This document shows, in pieces, positions 25,324 through 36,879 of a stretch of 64,000 nt of DNA (position 1 is the stretch's first letter; every line of letters starts with the position of its first letter). Source of the DNA: Sanderia malayensis (Eukaryota; Cnidaria; Scyphozoa; Semaeostomeae; Pelagiidae). The translations under genes were made by a program, and so were the position numbers. The stretch covers positions 1,612,001-1,676,000 of the forward strand of contig RQOL01000024.1 of assembly GCA_013076295.1 (NCBI GenBank), given 5' to 3'. Under the pieces are notes generated by a model. The model searched no databases. It was given only the letters and a program-made list of their open reading frames with translations, and was not told where the DNA came from.

Positions 25324-26055
25324 TTTACATTTTTCTTCGGTTTCTAAAAAATTTCTTGCTGCACACCTTGTTATTCCGTTTCCCAATCGCCTGAGGTTGG
25401 GGTCAGGGATGCCTAAAGGTGGGCGGGCGTATATGCAGAGTACACTATTACGGTAACCACAAGTCCCAATTTCCATTCCAAGGCTGTTCCAGGTTTTAGG
25501 GCCCTATTCAATTGACTGAAAATGCAAGGTTACTTTAATTTACATCAAGGTTTACTTTGTGTAAACGTTGATATAAAGTAAAGTAAACTCTTTGTAAACT
25601 CTTTGTAAACTATAAACTTTGAATCTTAGAATTTCTTGCTTGAATTAAGTAAACAAAATTTGATTGTTCCAGTATCCAGTAAATTGATTTTTCTAGCAAC
25701 CAGATTTTTAAAACCTCGTCCACGTTCATTGACTAAACCCAATTGGGCCCTCTTATAACGGCAATAACCGATAAATTCTGATCCAGCCACCATTAAAAAT
25801 AATCCCCATAAATAAGTAATACATTAAAGTTTGACAGTTATCCAGAAATCGATTCCACAGATGACGTCAGAAATGTCCTTTTTCTCACATTGAAACTTGA
25901 CACCAAAAACTTTCAATTTTCCTTCTCTTATTTCTTTGACATTTTTTTTATTCTTCCAACATTGTGTGCACGGTATAACATGCTACGTGGTACTTGAATT
26001 GACTTCAATTCATTTTGCAGAAAAAAGCGAAATATTTTCAATTTTTACAAGGCAC
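25324..26055. promoter_or_regulatory. Divergent intergenic region OSTM1 / CLIC
   Basis: 732 bases between divergent start codons. It contains small repeats of tttgtaaac at 25550-25615 and a tgacgtca CRE-like site at 25862-25868. An open frame runs into the CLIC ATG from 25897, but the first ATG in frame with CLIC is at 26056. Confidence 0.5.
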
Positions 26056-28228
26056 ATGAGTTCTGCCGAAGAAGTGTCCTCGGGACAATGTTGTCCACCC
26101 ACCACTGGGGAGGAAGCCTTGTCATCGGAACAAGAAGTTAAAGTTACTACAACTCCTCCCATTATCAATGCCGAAGGTGAAGAACCAGAGCGTGTGGCTG
26201 CTGATCAAATAAATGATTCTCTGAAGGTCGAATTGACTCCTCAAGAGCCTGAAGATATACCGAAAGATAATACAGATATCGCTGAAGCAGAATCGCAAGA
26301 TAAATCAACTTTGGGCGAAAAAATGGAGCCAGAACAAGCTGTTGTAGAAGAAAGCTCTGCTGAAAGGCCTAAGGATGTTGACGGGCCTAAAGATATTGCT
26401 GCTGGCGAAGGTAAAGAGGTTGGCAGTGATGCATCAAGTACTCCTGCGGCTGATGACGTGGAGGATAAGCAAGGAGAGGAGATGAAACCTGTTGTTGCTG
26501 AAAGTTTGGGAGATCCTGTTGCCGTAAATGGTCCTGAAGGAGGAGGAATGGAAGTGGCCGAAAATCAAAATGAACAGTCAGCAGTCGAAGGAGGGGATGA
26601 ATCAGTGGGTGAAGCAACGGAAAAGGCAGCAGAGGCTGTAGTAGATAAGCCAGCAGGCGAAGAAGTAGAGAAGCCAGCGGTCGATGAAGCAGAGAAGCCA
26701 GCTGAAGATGCAGAAAAGCCAGCAACAGAAGAAACAGAAAAGCCAGTATCTGAAGAAGTAGAGAAGCCAGCAGCTGATGAAACAGAGAAGCCAGCAGCCG
26801 AAGAAGTGGAGAAGCCAGCAATGGAAGAAGCAGAGAAGCCAGCGGCCGATGAAACAGAGAAGCCAGCTGAAGAAGTAGAGAAGCCAGCAACGGAAGAAGC
26901 AGAGAAGCCAGCAACCGATGAAACAGAGAAGCCAGCTGAAGAAGTAGAGAAGCCAGCAACGGAAGAAGCAGAGAAGCCAGCGGCCGATGAAACAGAGAAG
27001 CCAGCTGAAGAAGTAGAGAAGCCAGCAACGGAAGAAGTAGAGAAGCCAGCAACGGAAGAAGCAGAGAAGCCAGCAACCGATGAAACAGAGAAGCCAGCTG
27101 AAGAAGTAGAGAAGCCAGCAACGGAAGAAGCAGAGAAGCCAGCGCCCGATGAAACAGAGAAGCCAGCTGAAGAAGTTGAGAAGCCAGCGGCCGATGAAGC
27201 AGAGAAGCCAGCCGAAGAAGTAGAGAAACCAGCAACAGAAGAAGTAGGGAAGCCAGCAACTGATGAAACAGAGAAGCCAGCAACAGAAGAAGCAGAGAAA
27301 CCAGCAGAACAAGAGGCAAAACCTGCTGATGCTGAAAAACCCAAAGAAGAAGTCAAAGTGAAAGCACCACCTCCCAAAGTTTTGCCAAAGCCCAAGATTG
27401 AACCTCCTGAAATTAAAGTAACACTTTTTGTAAAGGTAAGATGTAGGTTTAATGCATTGATAAGTTCTGTTGCCTTGAAATTCATAATTTGATTTTTGAT
27501 TATATATTTTCATATATATATATTGCCAGCCCTAAATGGGCCCTTCAAATAATAAAACAAGTAAATTTATTTACATAAACAAATTTGTTTGTTAGGCACA
27601 TGCAAGGTTTCCAAACAAACTTGGAGACTGTCCATTCTCCCATCGAGTAATGATGATACTGAAAGCAAAGAAGATTGGTGGATCAGTCTGCCCTGTCAAT
27701 TTAAGCATCAAGTCGGCTGAATTTGATGATTTTTGTGCCAGGAATGGATTGCCAACAAAGGTACCCATCATACAACATGGAGAAACAGTTATCGGCGATT
27801 CGAATCTCATTGCTGATTACTTAGACAAACTGAGGCCAGAGCCTAATCTTGTGTGCAAGGATAAAAAGATTATCGCAGCCGGTGACAAGGTCTTTTTGAA
27901 GTTCTCAGCTTTTGTGAAGAATAAAGTGAAGACCAATGACGATAAGCTGCGACAGGCTTTGGTTGATGAACTGGAGAAACTTGACATGTTTCTCGGCAGT
28001 ATACCAGGGAGATATCTAGCTGGAGACGAGCTGACGCATCCCGATTGTTCACTGCTACCAAAGTTGCATCACGTTAGGGTTGCTTCAAAGCATTATAAGA
28101 AGTTTGAGATACCCGAGGGTCTTGTGAATCTACATGGTTACCTGTTAGCTGCTGATAGCAATCCAGTATTCAATGCCACTGCTCCAACTGAGGAGGCAAT
28201 CATTGAAGGATGGAGGAAACATGTCTGA
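26056..28228 (+). CDS. Chloride intracellular channel (CLIC) protein with long acidic repeat N-terminus
   Basis: Two exons, 26056-27435 and 27596-28228; 670 residues. CLIC proteins are GST-fold proteins that switch between soluble and membrane forms. The C-terminal ~225 residues are the CLIC module: VTLFVK, then the glutaredoxin-like redox site GDCPFSHR (Cys retained), LPTKVPIIQHGE, SNLIADYLDKLRP, FLKFSAFVKNK and the helical domain YLAGDELTHPDCSLLPKLHH. Residues ~1-195 are acidic and low complexity. Residues ~195-430 are some 27 units of 7-8 residues (EKPAEEV, EKPATEEA, EKPATDET) arranged in a ~66-base higher period. The organisation is like vertebrate CLIC6/parchorin and CLIC5B, but orthology to one paralogue cannot be claimed. 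The low-complexity DNA also leaves long open frames on the minus strand, which are shadows. Confidence 0.92.
26634..27320 (+). repeat. Coding EKPA minisatellite within CLIC gene
   Basis: Tandem 21-24 base units (gagaagccagcaacggaaga and variants). A longer unit of three (about 66 bases: DETEKPAEEVEKPATEEAEK) repeats several times nearly identically, for example at 26859, 26925 and 27084, showing recent expansion. Confidence 0.9.
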
Positions 28229-29063
28229 TCAAGCTGAATCTGTCTTTTTACGACACCTCAATTTGGAGGCATAGCTTAAGTATATGGATATTTGTACCAA
28301 GGGAAATAAGATTCATAAATTATATTCTTGTATTGATTTGCTCCTTGTTTGGGAAATTTTCAAGAGCAATTTTGAAATTTATTTTTCTGTCCTCAATCCT
28401 TAATTTTTATGGAGGAGAAGAAGAATGCTGAATTAAATTTACTCTTTACTTTATATTTACTTGTTACCATATTTACTTATTATTTGTCCTTATTATAACA
28501 TATTTCTTTGTGTATTTTTTTCTGTTACTTAATGAATGGACATAGAATCCACAAATGAGCTAAATTAGTTTTGTAATTGCAATCAATAAATATATTTCTA
28601 AATTAATTCATGTGACAGTATTGCAATAGTAGAGTATTTGATATTTGATAAGTAGAAAAAGAGATGATTTTTATGTGATGGTATATAGTGATTTATTTAA
28701 TAATATCTTTGGCTTTTGAGTTTTTTGTCTCCCCAATCATATACGCTGACCATTTGGAAGCTATGGGGCTTTTGGCCCTTTTGTTACCCATGAATACAAA
28801 AATTCATTCATATTGTCACAAAGCAACAGAGCAAAGAATCCAACTGATATACTGTTGACCCCGACCCCTTCTTTAATTACGGTGCTACTGCGCGGGACTT
28901 TATATGACGTCACAATGTCCCAAATGGATCAGGCATGGCCATTGTCACATTGTGTGTTTCTTCCGATTTCCGACTTTTGTCGCGAGAACCGAATAATTCG
29001 TTTTCGGAAAATCTTTTTGACCACTAGTATCTTTCGCCAACCTTTAATCCTCTCAAATCAGCA
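28229..29063. other. CLIC 3' UTR and SAP18 promoter region
   Basis: 835 bases between two plus-strand genes. It holds the CLIC 3' UTR with a poly(A) signal at 28585-28590. SAP18 upstream sequence includes tatatgacgtcac at ~28902-28914 (CRE-like). No gene is seen. Confidence 0.5.
28585..28590 (+). terminator. Poly(A) signal AATAAA, CLIC
   Basis: Canonical AATAAA about 360 bases after the CLIC stop codon, in AT-rich sequence with T-rich tracts downstream. Cleavage was not observed. Confidence 0.5.
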
Positions 29064-31391
29064 ATGGCGGACATTAGGCGTGAGAGAAGACGATCAGATC
29101 GCGGTGAAAGACTCAGACCTTCACGCTCCCGTTCAAGGTCTCCTCGTAATCAGAGATTAAGGTCAAGGTCTCCTAGACGGGATAATTCGCCTCCCCCTAG
29201 GCCATACCAAGGAAGACAACAACGCGATAGAGATGCAAGGGATAGAAAACTTGACGAAACCAAACATGTTCCCGCAAAAATCGATAGAGAAAAGGTAATT
29301 TTTCTCGCGTTATTTACCTTTCCTAATAAAAAGTAGTCCTTGTATTTTTATCACAGAGTAATTGGTTGCATTATTAAGTAATATTGTTTTTGCTAATAAC
29401 TCTAAAACCTTGGAAGTATAGCACTGCGGCGATGTAATGTAGGCTTGGATTGGATTGAGTCGCCATTAGTTAGGCCCTTCTTCGTTAGGCCCACGAGATG
29501 ATTGTGAGCCATGTGTTTTCTTTTGTTTTCAGACATGCCCCTTTTTGCTTCGAGTTTTCGTAAATCAAGGCAGACATAACAGGTGGGGCTGTATCATCAT
29601 AATTTTTCATCTTATCAAATATTATCATTTATCATGTTGCTTTATATTATCTCATTTGTCTAAATTTATGGTTATGATTATTATGATTATGATAAATATG
29701 ATTATAATTATGATTGATAGTTATGGTTATGATTGTTATGATTATGATTTTATGTTGACTATGATGGTTATGATGATGACGGATGGTGAATATAATTGTC
29801 ACATGTGGTTATTAAATTACATTGCACAGGCTAGATGAATACACAAGGCATAATGTTCCAAAAGATGAGCTGAGGATTTACACATGGTGAGTCCATACAC
29901 TGATATCTCAATCATGCATAGCATCAATATCTCAATCACGAATGTTTGCAATTGCAAGCAACCTATCACATATAATATAGAAAATATCTGGTTTTTTGAA
30001 ATGCTTGTCTTTATAAATCACCCTGAAAGAAACTCTATAAATACCGTAATGCTTCGATTAAACGCCTGGGGCACTTATTTTGATATCTTTAGGGGGCGTC
30101 TATTCGAGGAGGGCGTTTAATAGACGGGGGCTTTTATTGAAAACAAATTTAAAATAGGGGGCCTTTATTCGAAGGGGCATTTAAAAGAAGGGGGCGTTTA
30201 ATTGAAGCATTACGGTAGTGAGAAATTATTTTTGAATGCCTGATGTATGTCTGTGGATTCCTTCAGTTTGCTTTGAAGTTCTTAACGCGTAATAATTTCA
30301 TGATTTTTTAATCTATTGCTTTACTGATATTTGCTTTTTCATGTCATTCTTCTTGATGCATTTTTGCTTCTTGTTGTTTTAATTCAGTTCGTGCTAATTT
30401 CGAATTTCATTATATGAACAGTTGTCTCTCCATTTACTTTGCTAAAACCAACACTGAGACAATGGAAACTTGAAATCCTTCAGATTTAGAAAAAAGAAAT
30501 TTGTTTTCTCTGAAATTGGAATGAGAAGCACGCATTAGCTATATACTGACATTATTCTGCGAAGTAAATAGCATTCGCTTCTTGTTTATTTAGACCTTTC
30601 CGTTACCGAACGTTGACGGGACTCGAGAAATAATTTCATAAAGAGTGTTCGCTTGCGTCGGGGTAGAATTAGCTATGAAGTAATTGCATACCAGGTATTT
30701 TTTGTTGGAACCTCGCCATATAGGGTTGTAGCTTGGTAGAAATTATTGGGGAGGGACAAAATTTTTTTGAGAACGTTCTGCAAGTATTCGGAAATGCTAG
30801 CGACGACTTTTACGTTGAAAAAGTTTAGCGCTTCTGAAACTCGTGATGTTAATTTTGAAGTTATGAAATCTCACTTCAGTGAAGACCTTCAGTGAAATTT
30901 CAGGGATTAAGTAATTGTAATCTGATAATATCAGATTTATTAAAAACTGCAGCCAATGTTTTGAAATTTATTGTGGGAAAAATCACTACGCGGCTGCTAT
31001 GTGGCGATAAAGTTTTATAAGTTTTATGTTGTGGTAAAGTGGTTAGTGTCACAACATAAGTTTTATGTAGTGGTTAATGGTTATGAACACTGTGGGCTGA
31101 TGACTTAGCTTCTTGCTGTTGATTTCCAGGAAAGATGCGACTTTGAAAGAGCTGATGAGCTTGGTCAAAGACGTCAACCCAAAAGCTTGTAGGAAAGGGA
31201 CGTATTTTGACTTTGCCACGATATTCCCTGACCCGAGACGTGGAAATTTCCTCTTGAAAGACATCGGAACCACGTGCTCTGGCGTCAAATCGGCGGACGA
31301 TGCCGTCACCCTGGCGGAAAGGAAATTTCAGATCGGCGACTACTTGGACATTGCCATCTCGACACCACGTGAAAGGCGGGACGTTTTTTAA
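29064..31391 (+). CDS. SAP18: SAP18, Sin3-associated polypeptide 18, with RS-type N-terminus
   Basis: Ubiquitin-like-fold subunit of the ASAP/PSAP splicing-regulatory complexes (with RNPS1 and Acinus or Pinin), also found with Sin3-HDAC. Four exons: 29064-29294, 29533-29582, 29830-29886 and 31130-31391; 199 residues. The conserved core runs from KIDREK and TCPFLLRVFVNQGRHNR through NVPKDELRIYTWKDATLKEL, KGTYFDFATIFPD, TTCSGVKSADDAVTLAERKF and QIGDYLDIAI. The first ~70 residues are Arg/Ser-rich (RSRSRSPRNQRLRSRSPRR), unlike the short acidic N-terminus of human SAP18. The ATG at 29064 (gcaatggcgg) is the first in frame. Intron 3 (29887-31129) contains a TA-flanked MITE. The RS stretch is typical of proteins that join spliceosomal condensates. 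Confidence 0.93.
29660..29785. repeat. TTATGA simple repeat in SAP18 intron 2
   Basis: Imperfect repeats of atgattatgattatgat. Microsatellite-like, intronic, just upstream of exon 3. Confidence 0.75.
30042..30217. mobile_element. MITE with TACCGTAATGCTTC ends in SAP18 intron 3
   Basis: 176 bases with inverted ends: taccgtaatgcttcgattaa on the left, its near-complement ttaattgaagcattacggta on the right. The interior has repeated ggggcgtttaatagacg / gggggcctttattcgaag motifs. Similar cgaataagccccc motifs occur at 41155-41215 in UPRT intron 5. Confidence 0.7.
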
Positions 31392-33163
31392 ACCTTTATC
31401 AGAGTAAGTTGTATCTATTGTTTTCATTTTACTCTAAATTATCATAAAAACTCCATGTAGAGAGAACTTATGTAAGGAACGTCTTGGTACATTAAACTGT
31501 GTATTTGGTCCATGATCCTGGCCCATGGTCGAATAGAACAGACTAGGTTATACTGACTCCTGATATATCTAGATGCACAGTTGCTGACTTCTGTGTTCGT
31601 TATGTCGAGATTTAAGACAGCTTATTGTTTTTCAACTAAGGGATATTGCTTACGTTTTTAACTTTTAAATTATCTTGTTTTTTCTTTTCTGTATACTTTG
31701 GATGTTTGATTTGACGGATTTCGATTATCTCAGTGAAATTCTTTTTTTTATAAATGCATTCTCCCTCCCCCCTTCGAAACCGTTGCTGTTGATCGCATGC
31801 AATAGACCATATGCCACCTTGCAACATTTCTCCTACGTAAGCAAAGCCATGCAGTACCAATGAGCTGCGCGGCTAATTCGTTGGGTATTGAGGTGAATGG
31901 CTAATTACAAAGTAAGACAAACAAAATCAAATTCAGCAAATGCTTATTAAATGTCAATCGAAGAAAATCTATGTCATTAAAATCTGCTGTCTACTAAACA
32001 TCTGCTGCTAGAATATATATTCTCAATTCATCCTCAATTATAATGAAGTAGTATTCTGCTCCATTTTCTTTCGAAGTGAAGTCGTTCAAAGTTTCATCAA
32101 ATTTATTCCCTATCGAAATAACCTTGTGACCTTCCAAAGGCACACCATCAACGGTTTTGACAGAGGTGCCCACAACAGGGGGCAAGGAGGGGCAAGAGCG
32201 CCCCCTCCCCCAATATAAAAATGTATATGTATAGATTATGTTACATTAATTGTTCTATCCTCTTATAACTTTTCACTGATGTTATTCTCCAATTTTTTTC
32301 TTTTTGCCCCCCCCCCCTCTCAATGAAAAAGTTCATGTGATTGTTCAAGGTTTGTAAGCCCGAACCTGTTTGAATGATAAATTATTCAAAGGTAGAGAAT
32401 ATACACGCGAGTCAAAGGTCTTTTTCGACACGAATTCATCCGTACGCATAAATATTTCATTCCAGTCTCTGCCTTTTACAATTGAATATGATATTGCTTT
32501 TATTTCACCAAGCCCAAGGTGATTAAAAACAGAAAATTATTTAACAAGCATTTGGTTAAATCACAAATCACAAGATATATTCTAACTTAAGGATATTACT
32601 ACAATACATTTACCCTCAGCACTATCATTATTAGTACTTGATGTGTATCCCTCCTCTGCCCCCTGCGCCCCCGTATCAAGGCTGGGACATGCAGGGGGTT
32701 AAGCTACACCTCAGTGTAATATTTGGACTTTAAGGGAATTAAATTTACTTTGCTTACACAGTATACACACGCATATTACTGAGATAAAGCCCACGAAAGT
32801 TGACATGAAACGGCTGTACATGCAGTGACCAATCGTATGTATTTCATCAACGCAGCCCTCAACATTGAGGTTCCTGATTAACTAATGTAGATGTGTAGAT
32901 GTAGAACGTTCGTGAGCTTTATCTCCAATTTTGCCGAGCAGTTTATCAATTACACACACAGTATGTCATATCAGCCACGTTTATTGTACCGTACAATAAC
33001 GATAATAAACGATAACAAACGATAATAAACGATAATAAATAGTAATATGATTGCTATGGGACCCCCTGGTTGGGCAGAAGATTAATTACAGATTGTTTGA
33101 TTTGCTGCAGGTGCATAAATAAACAAGGAGGAAAATTTATATTGAAATTTCTTGTTATGAAGA
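31392..33163. other. Intergenic, SAP18 3' flank to Ser-rich gene 3' flank
   Basis: 1.8 kb between convergent genes. Contains poly-C tracts (near 32310), an open frame at 31994-32185 (-) of doubtful meaning (see rejected items) and a short tandem array acgataataa repeated at ~32998-33040. No gene is called. Confidence 0.5.
32998..33040. repeat. (ACGATAATAA)n short tandem repeat
   Basis: Four to five imperfect copies of acgataataa. Intergenic. Confidence 0.7.
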
Positions 33164-33946
33164 TTAATTACCGGAGTTTCCTTCGGCCAGGCATTCATCA
33201 TCGCTCTCCCTATCAAAACTTCGATTTCCTCTCAATTTACTTTCTTCCAGTTTCTGTAAAAACTGCTTCACTCGGCAGAAAGTTTCCTCAGAATCTTTCA
33301 AAGTCTGCAATCGGTTCGTCGAGTTGGAAAGACTCGACACGAGCGAGCTAATGGACATTCTGGGTGACAATGATGGCGTGTGGATCTGGGAAAGATTTCC
33401 ATAGTTACCCATTGTGGTGTTGTGGTGCTCAGAGGCACGACGGGACATGTTGTGCCATGGTGACGATGCTGGTTCTTTTGGCTCTGCGGAATTTTCTGCG
33501 CCGTGCTTCGCATTATCAACGGTTTGTTTATGTCCTGTTGTTGTCAGTGATTTGTTTTTGTTTATGGCGGGCAATACGAAGTTCTGCATGTCAGGCAGAC
33601 TGCGACGTCGTGTGCTGTCCTTGTGTGCTGGTAGTTCAAGTCTTGTCATTCTCACATCGTCGGAAAGATATTTCGCTGGATTGCTGGCTCGTCGTTTGGA
33701 CAAACTGTTCTCATTGCTACGTGGTGATTGAGGCGAACTTGCACACGATAAAGACATCCTTCTAGTGTTGGTGTTGAGATCGAGTTCTCTCTGTACTGCT
33801 CGTTGCTCTCTTGTTATATCACGTTCGCTGATGTTTCTTGCTGCGTCGAGATTAGAAATTCTTATTTTTAGCTTCCGATCCACGAGGGCGTTCTTAGCCA
33901 GTGTTTTATCATGATATTCAGTTCTATGCGAGGATGACGAAGACAT
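33164..33946 (-). CDS. Ser/Arg-rich hypothetical protein, single exon
   Basis: Single-exon frame of 260 residues from the ATG at 33946 (MSSSSSHRTEYHDK). Residues ~15-60 form a charged, probably helical segment (LVDRKLKIRISNLDAARNIS, then ERDITREQRAVQREL). The rest is Ser-rich with several RRxS/RRRS motifs (SKRRAS, TRRRSLPD, SRRASEHH) that look like basophilic kinase sites, and a C-terminal helix FCRVKQFLQKLEESKLR. No domain or family recognised and no signal peptide. The balanced protein-like composition and length against a stop-rich AT background support it as real. The frame extends a few codons upstream of the ATG. Confidence 0.7.
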   Translation of the reverse strand: MSSSSSHRTEYHDKTLAKNALVDRKLKIRISNLDAARNISERDITREQRAVQRELDLNTNTRRMSLSCASSPQSPRSNENSLSKRRASNPAKYLSDDVRMTRLELPAHKDSTRRRSLPDMQNFVLPAINKNKSLTTTGHKQTVDNAKHGAENSAEPKEPASSPWHNMSRRASEHHNTTMGNYGNLSQIHTPSLSPRMSISSLVSSLSNSTNRLQTLKDSEETFCRVKQFLQKLEESKLRGNRSFDRESDDECLAEGNSGN

Positions 33947-34873
33947 ATTTTGGATGATATAACAACGCAATCTGATATCTGTAAATGTAGATGAGATCTT
34001 TCCAACTTACACGTAAATCTGATAGATACCTGTAGATGTAGAAGAGACCTGTTCCATTTACACGTCCGTGTTGATCTACCCTTATGCCGATGCCACTACT
34101 TCTGATTCTACCACTACTTCTCATTTATACACAATCTGCTTACGTTCCAGACAAAGTAATTATTTGTAGAATGCGGGTCACAGTGCTTGCTTGTACACCC
34201 CTGCCGTTCTTTGAATGCACCAACAACAGGTGACTATTGCATAGCAGCTCTTTTTCAAGTAAAACCTTTTACAACAGAATTGTGTATCACATCAACATGT
34301 GTTTACAAGCCAACAAGTGTCGATGTTGTGTGTTAATATCCATTTGAGTTAATTTTTAACAATGATTTACACCCAATTGGATTATGGTAAGCGATTTTTC
34401 GTGCTTACTTGCCACCTCATGAGTGCAGTTCAGTTCATAATTCACGCAGTAATTCGCAAGAAAATCAAATGTTTAAGATTTTCTAACCATCACGGATAGT
34501 AACAGATGCTCATGGTCACACCTGCCCTGTTTTAATTTGCTTAAAAGGAAAAAATATTGATTCCTTTGTTCTATTTTCTCTATGAGAAAGTGCACTTCTT
34601 CGAGTGGCTGTGATAACCATCATCAAAAATATAGCACAAATATGTTTACGCTATACCCCCGAAACATAGCTGCCAATCAATAAAAGAGGAATTTGAAAAA
34701 ACGCCGTTTGAAAGGGGGGCGAATTATAGAAATCTATTTGATCAACTTCTAGAATTAATGCAAAGAAGGTGTGTTGTTGGTGATTGAATTTTCTCATCAC
34801 GTCCCAGTCCTCAAAACAGCTTCGCGAAGTAAAGCAAAAACAGACTCCTACTCTTTTGGTAAAACATTCATTT
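33947..34873. other. Intergenic, 5' flank of Ser-rich gene / 3' flank of WARS2
   Basis: 927 bases, no coding signal. It contains the short direct repeat atctgtaaatgtagatgaga / cctgtagatgtagaagagac at 33975-34040, immediately upstream of the Ser-rich gene. Confidence 0.45.
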
Positions 34874-36468
34874 CTAAATTACAAGACCGAGTTTATTCTT
34901 AATTTCGGCAAGGTTATTCGTCGCAATTTCCCGTGCGCGCAAGTTTCCATCTTCGAGAACCTTCTCCAAGTAATCTTCTTCCTTGACGATGATTTCAAAC
35001 TCCTTTCTGAACGACTCCAACTCGTCAATCAACATCTCGGCCAGGTCGGCTTTCAAATGCTTCGTGAAAATTCTCGTGTCTTCGTATTTTCCGACAATTT
35101 CCTTGGTCGTTAGTTCGGATACTGCGGAGTGAATGTCGATAAGATTGCTGACACCTGGCCTCGTTTCAGGGTCGTATGAAATGTCTGATATCGAGTCTGT
35201 GACTGATTTTAGAATTTTTCTTTTGATCATTTCTGATGTATCTGTTAAATCAATACGTCCGCGATTTGATACCTCCGATTTGCTCATTTTCTTTGTCGGT
35301 TCTTGCAAATTCATCACTCTGCATGATTTACCTGGAAACAAATGAAAAATGAATGAAACAAACAGACCGATAGAGCTGTCAAGCATTGATGGATCCCCAA
35401 TGGACCAAATCAAACTGGAGTGGAAACCGTGTCCCAAAGGGTAAATTAGGAAGTGAGAAATGTTTAGTGCTTGTTTCAATGTTTGAGATGAATAGGCAGG
35501 AGTATCTCACCTAGAATGGCCTCTGGTCCTGGAAAGATGTGTCCAAATCTGTTATTGAATAATCTTGAAATATCTCTTGCTAATTCTATGTGCTGAGTTT
35601 GATCCTCCCCCACTGGAACATGCGTTGATCTAGAAGTGTGATTTGGTAATTTGGGTTCGGTCATATCATGAACATATCTCAAGATATTTATATGCCATAG
35701 ACTCTTCTGCAATGGTTCTTGTCTTGCATGTACTCACTTGTATAATAAAATATCTGATGCCATAAGAACTGGGTATGATAATAAACCAAGTGATGACTTT
35801 TCTCTTTGTGACTTCTTCTTTGTCTGTAGGAGAAATGACCCAGAACGATTGATAAACTTGGAAATTCCAAGGATTTGATAAATGTAACACGAAATGAAAA
35901 ACGAAATCTGAGAATGACCTTCCACTGATGCATCCTTTGTAATTCACCTGTTGACGTCAAGCAGCTTAAAATCCAGCAAAGCTCTGCATGCTCAGGAACC
36001 TTATATAAAGAGAGATTCAATGTAGTTTTAACAATAATCAACAATAATCAATGATTAATTGTAACCATCCTATTCATTTTAGTAATCTCTCGATCGGGAT
36101 CAATCAAGTAATCACCATCAATAACCTAGGATAACACCATCAAGACAAGACATCACAGAGAAGCCACAGCCAGGAGCAGAGCGCAACGCAATCAGAAATT
36201 CTCAACCTACCTTTGATTGTTGAAAAATAATAGACTTTTGAGGATTCAGTCCACAGGACAAAAGACTCGCTGCTGTAATTTTAATATTTTCACGTAATAT
36301 ATCAGCATCTTGTGGCATAGTCAATGCGTGCAAGTCTACAATACTGAACAGAACTTGGTCTTTTTCGTTTTGCAACGAAACCCAATTTTTCAATGCACCT
36401 AAGTAATTACCCAAATGCGGCACTCCCGTAGGCTGAATGCCAGAAAAAATACGCCTAACTGCATTCAT
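34874..36468 (-). CDS. WARS2: WARS2, mitochondrial tryptophanyl-tRNA synthetase
   Basis: Class I aminoacyl-tRNA synthetase that charges mitochondrial tRNA-Trp. Five exons: 36211-36468, 35919-35999, 35738-35823, 35511-35629 and 34874-35331; 333 residues. The Rossmann-fold signature is [19 protein letters not shown] (HIGH-type HLGN). The dimer and tryptophan region includes [31 protein letters not shown] and [20 protein letters not shown]. The KMSKS loop is intact (TKKMSKSE). The C-terminal anticodon domain follows. The start at ATG 36468 leaves only seven residues (MNAVRRI) before the catalytic core, far shorter than the human presequence; an in-frame stop three codons upstream excludes a simple extension. 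The upstream gene UPRT is divergent. Confidence 0.95.
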
Positions 36469-36879
36469 CGCATCTCATGAACGAATAGAGGTAAACAAAA
36501 ACGAATGAGACTAAACAAAAAGCTGAAAGCTCCACGTGTGTGATACTTAGGCCATTCCGTAAATCGAGAATAACATGCGCCAGCGCCACGCCAAGCTGAT
36601 AATGAGACTCTCTTTTTCCCCTGTGCAGGCCGCCCTCCCTCTGGGACAAGACAGGAACCCGTGACTTTGACTCATTTGACCTTATTCTCTACTGGTGGCA
36701 AGCGCTGCTATGGACTATCGGTAACGTACCTGCACACAAAGCTCGAGACCACTGGTTCAAAACCTGATGAGAACACCTACTTTGTGTTTTGATTAATTTG
36801 CAATTTAAATGTCCAAAAGGTGGTCGTGTATGCCCAGTTACTACGCAGGAGCTTGGATGACGTAATACTAACAGTATAT

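Noticed and set aside
26387..27513. Three long minus-strand open frames (Leu-, Ser/Gly- and Phe/Leu-rich) opposite the CLIC repeat exon
   Set aside because: They are shadows of the low-complexity EKPA repeat: purine-rich repeat DNA has no stops in any antisense frame. The plus frame encodes a clear CLIC protein.
31994..32185. Minus-strand frame ending EYYFIIIEDELRIYILAADV
   Set aside because: Protein-like in part, but no splice partner, no ATG-led gene context and no family recognised; could be a decayed exon.
36685..36775. tRNA-like stretch with a B-box-like ggttcaaaacc
   Set aside because: The A box has wrong spacing and the T-arm stem does not pair, so it is at best an old tRNA-derived SINE head, not a tRNA gene.
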